Source: Psychrobacillus glaciei (GTDB lineage Bacteria; Bacillota; Bacilli; Bacillales_A; Planococcaceae). From it: a stretch of 64,000 bases of DNA. Of this stretch, positions 39,289 to 47,656 are shown one piece after another; the first letter of the stretch is position 1; every line of letters starts with the position of its first letter. Location: NCBI RefSeq assembly GCF_008973485.1, contig NZ_CP031223.1, positions 2,170,001-2,234,000 on the forward strand, given 5' to 3'. Position numbers and translations under genes: made by a program. The notes under the pieces are model-generated. The model ran no database searches. It was not told where the DNA came from and saw only the letters and a list, made by a program, of their open reading frames with translations.

Positions 39289-40674
39289 TCATACCAATGT
39301 AATTGCTTTTTTGTTATATGTTATTAATTCACCAACAGGTTCTCCTACAATACCTTTTTCTAGATCGAATACTAGATTCCCACGAACAATAGTCTTCGTA
39401 ACTCGGCAATTAATGGTTCTACCAATGTATGGACTATGTTTGTGGCGGTAATAGAGATCTTCCTTTTTAACTACATAAGATTGGTTCGCATTAACAAGAA
39501 TGATGTCGGCGTCCTTTGAGATAGCAATTTCACCCTTAGTAGGCATATTAAAGCGCTTAGCTGGATTTGTTGCAATCATACGAACAAAATCAGTTATAGG
39601 AACATTTCTTTTTAAAACTGCTTCATCGAACATCAAGTCAACATTGTTTTGACTTCCTGTGATTCCACCCCATACTTCAAATATATTATTTGTATCACTA
39701 TGTTTCATTTCAGGTGGACATGGCGAGTGATCTGAAGTTAACATATCAATCTTTCCTTCAATTAATTTGGCCCATAATTTCCCTTGTTCTTCCTCGTTAC
39801 GTAACGGTGGCGAGCATTTTGCAACTGGACCAATTTTTTCGAATTGAGCTGTTGTAATAGTAAAATAATGAGGACAAGATTCAACTGTAACGTCCTGGCC
39901 ATCGTTCTGGGCTTTTGTAATCTCTTCTACTGCCTCTGCTGTACTAATGTGGACGAAATGAAGTTTACAACCTGTTTCTTTCGCTAAAAATAGCGCTCTT
40001 TTCACAGCATCAACTTCTGTAAAGACAGGACGAGATGCAACATAGTCCGTAGCAGTTGTTTTACCTTTCTTCACCATTTCTTCAGCTAATCGATCTGTAA
40101 TGATAGCGCTTTCAGCATGAATCGAGAGGACATGGTCCAATTCAGCTAACTTCTTCATGCCAGAATAAAGCGTATAATCATCCACATTTGAAAAATCACC
40201 TGGAATATCTGAACCACATGTTGCCATAAAACACTTATAAGCAACTACACCTTCGTCAGATAGCTCTTCTAATTTATCCTGATTACCAGGAACTAGACCT
40301 CCATATAATGCATAATCAACATAGTTTTTACCTTTTGCTGCTTCTATTTTTAAATGTAATGATTCCCTGTCAATAGTTGCAGGCAAAGCATTCAAAGGCA
40401 TATCAACGTAGCTAGTTGTACCGCCGGCCGCCAATGCTTTTGTTCCAGTAACAAAGCCTTCCCACTCTGTACGGCCAGGTTCACAAATATGAACATGAGT
40501 ATCAATCATACCAGGCATTACATATTGCCCTTTTGCATCGATAACCTCTAATGCGTGGTCTTCAATCATCTCAGCGATAGCAGTTATTTTCCCATTTTTA
40601 ATTCCAATATCAACACTTCTAATTTCATCCCTAAATACTACATTACCGCCTCTAATAATAAGATCGTACTTCAT
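39289..40674 (-). CDS. allB: Allantoinase, copy 2
   Basis: 461 residues, paralogous to the downstream gene but clearly diverged (for example ICEPG versus FNEPG after the HxH). All ligands are kept: H60, H62, Lys in AYKCFM, His in SIHAES and FVHIST, Asp in TSDHSP. It is the first allantoinase after the permease pucI. Having both suggests isozymes with different substrate or stereo preference, or a recent specialisation; which is the main enzyme is not decidable here. Confidence 0.92.
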   Translation of the reverse strand: MKYDLIIRGGNVVFRDEIRSVDIGIKNGKITAIAEMIEDHALEVIDAKGQYVMPGMIDTHVHICEPGRTEWEGFVTGTKALAAGGTTSYVDMPLNALPATIDRESLHLKIEAAKGKNYVDYALYGGLVPGNQDKLEELSDEGVVAYKCFMATCGSDIPGDFSNVDDYTLYSGMKKLAELDHVLSIHAESAIITDRLAEEMVKKGKTTATDYVASRPVFTEVDAVKRALFLAKETGCKLHFVHISTAEAVEEITKAQNDGQDVTVESCPHYFTITTAQFEKIGPVAKCSPPLRNEEEQGKLWAKLIEGKIDMLTSDHSPCPPEMKHSDTNNIFEVWGGITGSQNNVDLMFDEAVLKRNVPITDFVRMIATNPAKRFNMPTKGEIAISKDADIILVNANQSYVVKKEDLYYRHKHSPYIGRTINCRVTKTIVRGNLVFDLEKGIVGEPVGELITYNKKAITLV

Positions 40675-40768
40675 GTTTTTCCCCCTTTGCTAAATAACCC
40701 TTTATCTAGTAACTCCTTCACTTTCGTATAAACTATTTACTTTAATATATTGCATATCAAAAATTATG

Positions 40769-42169
40769 TTATTTCCCCTCAAATATCGTTCCCTTTTTGA
40801 ATTTTGAATCTTTAAATGCAAACTTCATCAGAAGAATATATGCAATACCTGCAACAATAAAGCCGATGATCCATGCCAGCTCTACTATTGTAAAGGCTGC
40901 AGCTGCACCGATAATCATTGCGATCATTGCACATGGATTATACCCGGCAAATGGACCGTCATTATTGTACAAATCTGCAATATTTACTTTTTGTTTTCTC
41001 AATATATAATATTCTATTAGTAGAATCGAAACGATCGGGCCTAAAAATGCAGAATAGATAAGAATGAACATACCAAGACCTTTTGCAGACGAATCTTGTA
41101 CAAGTAACCAAGGAAAAGAGCATAAAGCGAGTAGTCCAGTTATAGTTACAGCAGCTTTATATTTCAGTTTTGTAAGTAATGTAATCACATAGGTCGGTGG
41201 AATAATATTAGCAACCATATTTACTGCAACTGCTCCCATAACAATAAATGCAGATACAAAAAATGTAATATAGGGATTATCTACCACAATTGCGAATGCT
41301 TTCACAGGATTAGATATACCGGTTGCGGAAGCAAGCATTGCACCAATCGCAAGTGTAAGGCCATACGCTATTAAAATAGGAGAAAAATACAAAAATCCAC
41401 GTTTAGCATCGCTGATACCGGATTTTAGTTCTCTTGAGTAATCTCCTGCACTTAAAAAGATAGCTGCATAATTCCCGAGAAACATCATTATGAATGCAAA
41501 GAATGGCAAACCCCATGTACCTTTTGCATGAACCCACTTATCTGTAATCACAGCGCTATGAGATGTTAGCAGAACACCAAATACATAGACAAGTGCTAAC
41601 ATAATAACAATTGATGTAACCACTTCCACCCATTTTATTGCATGGAAACCATACAATGAAAGTAAAATTTGTACCAATTGAAGCACTATAAAGCAAATGA
41701 CAACACTATCAAACTTACCACCCGTAACAATCTTAGCTATCTCATTTAAAGCAGTACCTCCAATCCAACTTTGAAAACCGTACCAAATGATAGCAGGTAT
41801 ACCACGCAATAGTGAAGATATGACAGATCCTTGCACCCCAAAGGACATTCTGAGCTGAACCACATATGGTATTCCCGATCTGTATCCGAGCCTGTCATTT
41901 AAAGCAAAAACAGTTGAAATGATGCCAATTGCGATAATAGCTGCGGCGAATGTTTGAAAAATGTTTAGTGTAGCGATTCCCGCCACAACCAAACTAGCTC
42001 CCAACGTCATATTTCCTAAATTAACGCCGTCTCCAATCCACATAAACAAATAAGCTATTGGACCTACCGTCCTCTTCTCTCCAGTTTTCGGATTTAGTGA
42101 CTCATCCAGCCCCATAGAATCTTGTAGCTGGATATCTTTTGTAGCTTGACTATCTAAATTTAACGTCAT
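40769..42169 (-). CDS. pucI: Allantoin permease, NCS1 family
   Basis: 466 residues with about 12 helices. The N-terminal NPKTGEKRTVGPIAYLFMWI and later GAMLASATGISNP are typical of NCS1 allantoin/nucleobase importers (PucI, AllP). The ATG at 42169 with GTGGGGTG ahead is a better start than the GTG at 42181. It heads the allB-allB-allC-allE run and supplies its substrate. Confidence 0.92.
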   Translation of the reverse strand: MTLNLDSQATKDIQLQDSMGLDESLNPKTGEKRTVGPIAYLFMWIGDGVNLGNMTLGASLVVAGIATLNIFQTFAAAIIAIGIISTVFALNDRLGYRSGIPYVVQLRMSFGVQGSVISSLLRGIPAIIWYGFQSWIGGTALNEIAKIVTGGKFDSVVICFIVLQLVQILLSLYGFHAIKWVEVVTSIVIMLALVYVFGVLLTSHSAVITDKWVHAKGTWGLPFFAFIMMFLGNYAAIFLSAGDYSRELKSGISDAKRGFLYFSPILIAYGLTLAIGAMLASATGISNPVKAFAIVVDNPYITFFVSAFIVMGAVAVNMVANIIPPTYVITLLTKLKYKAAVTITGLLALCSFPWLLVQDSSAKGLGMFILIYSAFLGPIVSILLIEYYILRKQKVNIADLYNNDGPFAGYNPCAMIAMIIGAAAAFTIVELAWIIGFIVAGIAYILLMKFAFKDSKFKKGTIFEGK

Positions 42170-42181
42170 TTTACACCCCAC

Positions 42182-42893
42182 TCCTTTTCACTGTTATTCG
42201 TATTTTTGGTAATACAGTTCGATCAAAAATATAATTTTGCGTGAATGAGTTTCTGTTTCTCTTCTGTACTCAGAATTTACTGGCAATAAACCATACTAAC
42301 ACCAACTATTTGTTACTAAAATCCCCCCTCCTTTCTCTCCAAAAAACTATTCTAAAAATGAATACGTGCAAAACAATAAAGTATTAAACCATTAATCCTC
42401 ATTTGATTTCTGAGTATTCTGAATTAGGTTAATAATTAGATTTTAATGTTTGCAAATATAAAAGTCACTATCTATAGTGAATAATTAGAATAAGTTTTTT
42501 TTGTTTAGAATGACTAAACGCATTCTTGGAATGTGTAGAGACATGATGTAGATGTATTGCATAATGAGAGGCTAGATCCTGTTCTGATCACTAATAGCTG
42601 TAATTCCGGCTGCTCAGTGCTTCTTTATCAATGAATGCTGCCTTTTTTCTCAGGTACCAAAGTTCCTCCGGCAACCCTGTTTCTAACTCAATTGTTCCTC
42701 ATATTGCGGCTGACACAATGGTCGCTAATATTATCAAGTACAAACACTCAACTAAAAAGTTATAAATTGTAAAAGAGCAACAAATTGCACTGTTAAAGCT
42801 ACAGATTCTACATTTACGGCAACCAATTTTATCGGGAAAGCAACCATTTCTCCATATAAGTACTTAACTTGGTGTGAGATGGGGCAAATCTGC
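42182..42893. other. Long intergenic region between pucG terminator and pucI
   Basis: About 710 bases without a credible gene. It must contain the pucI promoter. A ~44-base segment at 42607-42650 resembles 47001-47046 (see repeat). The remainder is AT-rich with no frame or operator that I can name. Confidence 0.5.
42607..42650. repeat. Short dispersed repeat, copy 1
   Basis: GCTCAGTGCTTCTTTATCAA and the following TGCT plus a T-rich end match the segment at 47001-47046 (GCTCAGCGCGTCTTTATCAA). The match is short but far above what base composition suggests. Confidence 0.5.
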
Positions 42894-42939
42894 GCAAAAA
42901 AACTCTTTAAAGTCATCTTTCAATGAACTTTAAAGAGTC
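42894..42939 (-). terminator. Terminator after pucG
   Basis: ACTCTTTAAAGT and ACTTTAAAGAGT form a stem followed on the minus strand by seven to nine T. This closes the pucG transcript before pucI. Confidence 0.9.
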
Positions 42940-42976
42940 TTCTATTAACATATAAATTCCTATGATAATTCACCAT

Positions 42977-44206
42977 TTATTTTATGCTAGATACTACTTT
43001 TCCTTCATATACATCTAGTGCTGCTTGAAGAGCTTCGCCGGAATTTATTTTACCACCGTGACGATAAACAGAAGCCTCTAACGCTGCTAAAACTTTTAAG
43101 ATATTTTCTTTTCGACAGCTGAAGCCCATTGAGCCAATACGCCAAATCTTTCCTGCAAGCGAACCAAAAGTGCTTGCTATCTCCACTCCAAACTCTTTAG
43201 CCATCGTTGAACGAACCGCATCGCCGTTTACTCCTTCAGGAATATTCACACAAGTTACAACCGGCATTTTATAGCGAGCATCACCAAATAAAGTAAGACC
43301 CATTGCTTCAAGGCCAGCAACTAGTGCCTTTTCATGAAATTTATGTCTTTCGAACCTCTCTTGCAAACCTTCTTCATGTATAATACGTAAGCCTTCCCTA
43401 AGTGCATATAGCATTGAAGTGGCTTCTGTATGATGATTTAGACGTGTTGGGCTCCAATATGCTTGAATTTGGCTTAAATCAAAATAATTACTTTGAATTC
43501 TTCTAGGGTTTTTTGATGTAATATCTAGTCCTTGCTCTATTTTTCTTCGTTCCAGAATAATTTTTTCAACTCGCTCATTATAAGTAATCGGAGCCATACC
43601 AGTAGGAACCCCTAAACACTTTTGTGTACCAGTGATAACTGCGTCAACAAACCATTCATCTGTTTTAAAATCTGTTCCAGCTAATGTTGCAACAGCATCA
43701 ACAACAAATAAAATATCATTATCACGGCAAAACCTACCGATTTTATCCAACGGTTGCATTATGCCTGTTGAAGTTTCACCATGTACGAGAGCTACCACTT
43801 TTGGTTCAACTCGCTTTATCTCAGCAATAATCATATCCTGATCAAAAGCTGAACCCCATTCGCATTCCAACGTAGCTACATCAGCTCCTACTCTGTAAGC
43901 TATTTCTGCTAGCAAGTGACCGAAACGACCGAATATAGGGACAAGAACTTTATCATTAGGCTCAATTATGGAGTTAAGTACAGCTTCAAGACCAGAACGT
44001 GAGGTACCATCAATAGGATAAGCCCAATGGTTTTTCGTTTGAAATGTCATTCTTAACAGTTGCATGGTTTCATCCATAATCTCAAGAAATTCTGGATCAA
44101 ATTGGCCTATTATTGGGATTGTCATTGCCCGGAGTACACGTGGTTCCGCCTCTACAGGTCCTGGTGTCATTAAAGTCCTTAATGAAGGATTTAACTCTTT
44201 GAACAT
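42977..44206 (-). CDS. pucG: (S)-ureidoglycine-glyoxylate aminotransferase
   Basis: 409 residues, class V PLP aminotransferase. The start LMTPGPVEAEPRVL and the Schiff-base Lys in ITGTQKCLGVP are visible, and the length matches Bacillus PucG, which transfers the amino group of ureidoglycine to glyoxylate, giving oxalurate and glycine. Serine/alanine-glyoxylate aminotransferases are similar; the allantoin context and the divergent pucR support PucG. Confidence 0.92.
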   Translation of the reverse strand: MFKELNPSLRTLMTPGPVEAEPRVLRAMTIPIIGQFDPEFLEIMDETMQLLRMTFQTKNHWAYPIDGTSRSGLEAVLNSIIEPNDKVLVPIFGRFGHLLAEIAYRVGADVATLECEWGSAFDQDMIIAEIKRVEPKVVALVHGETSTGIMQPLDKIGRFCRDNDILFVVDAVATLAGTDFKTDEWFVDAVITGTQKCLGVPTGMAPITYNERVEKIILERRKIEQGLDITSKNPRRIQSNYFDLSQIQAYWSPTRLNHHTEATSMLYALREGLRIIHEEGLQERFERHKFHEKALVAGLEAMGLTLFGDARYKMPVVTCVNIPEGVNGDAVRSTMAKEFGVEIASTFGSLAGKIWRIGSMGFSCRKENILKVLAALEASVYRHGGKINSGEALQAALDVYEGKVVSSIK

Positions 44207-44261
44207 ATCAATACTTCCTTTCCAAAGTTACCTTAAATTTTTTTAGTCCACTCCTATAAAC

Positions 44262-44284
44262 AATCAATCTATTAAAGATTGATT
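44262..44284. promoter_or_regulatory. Palindrome between pucG and pucR
   Basis: AATCAATC-N7-GATTGATT, a perfect 8-bp inverted repeat in the divergent control region, about 55 bases upstream of pucG. It is a candidate operator for PucR, although it is not the B. subtilis PucR box (WWWCNTTGGTTAA). Confidence 0.45.
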
Positions 44285-44440
44285 TTACGGAATATTCTAT
44301 GTACAGTTGATTGTAGAGGAAATAATAAAAGATGTCATTATTCAATTTAGACAACTTTGTGATTATATTTTGTTTAAAAGAGACATTTTATAAGTTCCAT
44401 TTACAAACCTATTCTATAAAAGATGAATTAGAGGTGTAGT

Positions 44441-46078
44441 ATGAAGAAAGTAGAGGATTTATTTTTCGTAGAAGTTTTCCAGGAAGCCAAAGTTTTAGCT
44501 GGACATGCCGGGCTTAAAAGAAAAGTTGAATCAATAGAAATATCAGAAACACCAGATGTCATTCATTTTTTAGCAGAAAATTCTTTATTAATTACTACAG
44601 GGTATGCTTTCAAAGACAATCCTGCAGAACTAAGTATGCTCATTTCACAAATCAATGCTCGTCCTTGTTCAGGGATTGCTATTAAACTTAAAAGATTCAT
44701 AGATAAAATCCCTCAGGAAGTTATCGATTTAGCAGATTCATTGGACTTCCCCATCATACAAATTCCAGAGTCTTTAACATTAGGTACAGTTGCCCATCAA
44801 TTATTAAGTTTTATATGGGATAGCCAAACCCAGGAATTATCTTATGCGATTCATGTACATAAAAAATTTACTAATATGATGATAAAAGGTTATAAATTAC
44901 AAGCTATGATTGAAAGTCTAGGAACTTTATTGAAAAGCCCGGTCATCTTGATAAATCCCATGGGCGAAGCTACCTCTTTTTCACATCATTTTCAGACAGA
45001 AGATATGAAAATAATAGCAGAAAATGTGGAGGTGCTTATTCAAAGTGATATGGAAACTTATCGTGAAAAAGACTTTCTATCATTCCCAAATCCAAATTCA
45101 CAGCGCGCAAATATTTCTGTAAAACTGTTCCAGGTAAAAACAATGCATCCATATCCATACTTACTAGTGATTTTTAACCCTGAGGAGCTTCCATACCCCT
45201 TTTCACAATTAGTAATAGAACAAGCGTTAACAGTTATTTCATTCACATTGCTAAAGAACGAGGCCATTAGAGAAAACAGTCGTTTGTTAGAAAATAACTT
45301 TTTTACTTCCCTCGTAGATGGCAACATTCCCTCGAAGCAGGAAATCATTCATAGGGGAAAACAGTATGGTTTAATGGACAATCTCAACTATGTTTGCATT
45401 GTTTGTAAAATTGATGATGATAAGCAAAACACAGATATAATGAGTAGATTATACGACTACTTGTATAAGTACTTAAATAACTCCTTTTTTAAAGTTAATA
45501 CGAACAACATCGTTTTTATTAAAGATGCTTATTTTGTTATATTAATGCAATCTTCCATGAATAATGATGATTCACTTAAAAGCTCAGTAAAAGATAGACT
45601 GATGGAATTTCAGCATAGGGTGTATTCCAATTTAAAGATTTCACTCTCTTTTGGTGTGGGCAACCTATTTAATGATGTTTCTTATATTCCAATCACATTT
45701 GCTGAAGCAGTGGAAGCTTGGAAACAAGGAGCAGAACTATTTCAATATAAATTTATAAACTTCTTCGTACCTAAGCAATTAATAGAACTGATGCGATTAA
45801 TTCCAGAAGAAAGTTTGCAAAATTTTTATGAAAACACTTTGCACTCCCTCTGCTATCCGAAAAATAAAGATGAAGAAGATTTAGTAAATACTTTAATAGT
45901 CTATCTAGATAATAATTGCGAAATCGCACTTACCTCTAGGAAGTTGTATGTTCACCGAAACACCGTTAAATATCGAATTGCCAAATGTGAGGACATTCTA
46001 GGTTGTTCCGTCCACGATTCACAAAGTTCACTACATATACGCCTTGCTTTACTCATGCGTACAATATTCATAAAATAA
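44441..46078 (+). CDS. pucR: PucR-type purine-catabolism regulator
   Basis: 545 residues with the classic three parts: an N-terminal PucR-like ligand domain (about 1-125), a central GGDEF-related region, and a C-terminal helix-turn-helix (CEIALTSRKLYVHRNTVKYR). In Bacillus PucR senses allantoin-type intermediates and activates uptake and degradation genes. Divergent from pucG; its ribosome site is GAGGTG. Confidence 0.9.
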   Translation: MKKVEDLFFVEVFQEAKVLAGHAGLKRKVESIEISETPDVIHFLAENSLLITTGYAFKDNPAELSMLISQINARPCSGIAIKLKRFIDKIPQEVIDLADSLDFPIIQIPESLTLGTVAHQLLSFIWDSQTQELSYAIHVHKKFTNMMIKGYKLQAMIESLGTLLKSPVILINPMGEATSFSHHFQTEDMKIIAENVEVLIQSDMETYREKDFLSFPNPNSQRANISVKLFQVKTMHPYPYLLVIFNPEELPYPFSQLVIEQALTVISFTLLKNEAIRENSRLLENNFFTSLVDGNIPSKQEIIHRGKQYGLMDNLNYVCIVCKIDDDKQNTDIMSRLYDYLYKYLNNSFFKVNTNNIVFIKDAYFVILMQSSMNNDDSLKSSVKDRLMEFQHRVYSNLKISLSFGVGNLFNDVSYIPITFAEAVEAWKQGAELFQYKFINFFVPKQLIELMRLIPEESLQNFYENTLHSLCYPKNKDEEDLVNTLIVYLDNNCEIALTSRKLYVHRNTVKYRIAKCEDILGCSVHDSQSSLHIRLALLMRTIFIK

Positions 46079-46439
46079 ACTTTTATATTTGGATATGAAT
46101 ACCACGAATGAACAAAATAAACAGTTTTAGCTTTTCTTAAGCATAATAGCGATTAATTTTGAAACAATACGCAAGTTAGCAATTTGGGAAGCAAACTTTT
46201 GCGTTTTCGCAGAATTAGATTAGTAGATGAGGCAGTTATTTTCGCACTTTATTATAGACTGTCTTTAATATTTTCTACAATTCGACTTCTATTCATTTAT
46301 TATATGACAAATTGGTGAACTTTTAATACTTCTCCACAATATGACATTTTTTGCATTTTACCTATTATACAATGGACAAGTTGCTTCTAGTTAATCTCCT
46401 CATGAATTGAAGCGAAATATATCGTATGGAGGAATTTTT
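46079..46439. other. Intergenic region upstream of the Spo0E-like gene
   Basis: About 360 AT-rich bases that should hold the promoter of the Spo0E-like gene. I found no convincing hairpin after pucR and no credible frame. Confidence 0.5.
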
Positions 46440-46604
46440 ATGAAACGTTTATTGGACGAAAAAGCGTTACTGGTTCGGATTGGAATTAAGAGAAAAGCTA
46501 TGTACAAAAAGGCGAAAAACTTAGGATTTACTCATCCACTTGTCGTCTCATGTAGTCAAGAGTTGGATTTATTACTCAATAAATATTTTGAAAAAGCGTC
46601 TTAA
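46440..46604 (+). CDS. Spo0E-family aspartyl-phosphate phosphatase
   Basis: 54 residues from the ATG at 46440 with GGAGG nine bases ahead. It has the SQELD signature near the C-terminus, whose Asp attacks phosphorylated Spo0A. Such proteins drain Spo0A~P and delay sporulation. Two helices of a hairpin fold fit the length. A terminator follows directly. Confidence 0.9.
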   Translation: MKRLLDEKALLVRIGIKRKAMYKKAKNLGFTHPLVVSCSQELDLLLNKYFEKAS

Positions 46605-46634
46605 TGGGAAAACTTCACAACTTTCGAGAACGCA

Positions 46635-46676
46635 AAAAACCGTTCAGTACTCCCAAATGGGTACCGAACGGTTTTT
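46635..46676 (+). terminator. Terminator after the Spo0E-like gene
   Basis: AAAAACCGTTCAGTAC and GTACCGAACGGTTTTT pair with one mismatch around a ten-base loop. Confidence 0.9.
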
Positions 46677-46829
46677 AATCTTTCTACAATTATAGTTGCC
46701 TTTTTCAGACACTATTATTCGTATCAATGGGACATAAGAAAAATGCAAGCGTCCTTTAAGTGCATTCAGTTTTCACCGTTTCCAAAGTGCTTTGGACGAA
46801 ACATAAGCTACACTATTAACGGTAGAGTT

Positions 46830-46874
46830 ATTGGATCGTGAAGTGACATAGTCACTTCACGATCCAATTTTTTC
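46830..46874 (+). terminator. Strong orphan hairpin with T-run
   Basis: An 18-bp perfect stem (ATTGGATCGTGAAGTGAC and complement) with a three-base loop, followed by six T. The nearest plus-strand gene already has its own terminator 150 bases earlier, so this one may end an unannotated short transcript or act as a shield. Confidence 0.8.
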
Positions 46875-47656
46875 GGTATTTTTGTGAGGAGTGTTTGCTC
46901 GTCACCCTCTTGGAATATGTAGAAACTTGCCGTAATAGGTTTGTTTAATGAGAGATAAAATGCTTTCCTATTCTTTTAAAAACGGACGAAGATGCAATTT
47001 CGTCCGCTCAGCGCGTCTTTATCAATGGTTGCTATCTATTTTTTCCGTTTCCACCAACTCTAATCATCTGCCTACTGTGTACGGTAAAACTAAAAACATA
47101 TAGGAAATCATACGTAAATAGTCATCATTAAAAAGAACTTCAAGTCGTTTTGAATACTAGATTCCTAGTATATCAAATTCATATACTTTCTTATCTTTTA
47201 CGAAAAAAGCTACCATCTTTTAATTACATCTTGTCTTCACCACTGTTAGAGGCAGGAAATTGGAAAGAGTCCGACCCGTTCCCCTACGTCACTCAAAAAT
47301 CAGTCACTATTTTCGAATTGTGTCAAAATTTTTTATAACATATGGACATTAAATATCTCTATATCGATAATTATCATACTCAAACAATGCATAGAATAAT
47401 ATAGTTGATGGAGGTGGAGTATATAGAGAATAAAAATGAAGTGATTAATCGATTACTAATCCCGGAAATATATTCGATTAAATTCGATACTAGTAGAAGA
47501 AAGGACAAGCTAAAAATAGCCTTTTTGATAGGCATCCCTCCATTCCGATTGTCAATATAATTAATTTTCTCGAGTTTTGCGAGACTCTATCACATCTGCT
47601 AAAGCTTCTTTAATTAGCCTGATAGTCTAATAATTTCTTACTGGAAGGGGAATCGA
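46875..47656. other. Long intergenic region ahead of the Ca2+ ATPase
   Basis: About 780 bases. Contains a small hairpin GGACGAA-N8-TTCGTCC (46984-47005) and the short repeat at 47001-47046. A 50-codon frame from 47408 (with GGAGGTGGAG at its start rather than before it) is not convincing. Otherwise AT-rich leader sequence. Confidence 0.5.
47001..47046. repeat. Short dispersed repeat, copy 2
   Basis: Matches 42607-42650. It directly follows GAAGATGCAATTT, the same 13-mer that marks the long-range arm of both ~0.7-kb elements, hinting that this is a relic of the same family. Confidence 0.5.

Noticed and set aside
47150..47338. 62-codon plus-strand frame
   Set aside because: No ribosome site, no recognisable composition or family, in a long AT-rich leader region.
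47408..47560. 50-codon frame ahead of the Ca2+ ATPase
   Set aside because: The GGAGGTGGAG lies after rather than before the ATG, and the product resembles nothing I know; kept only as a note.
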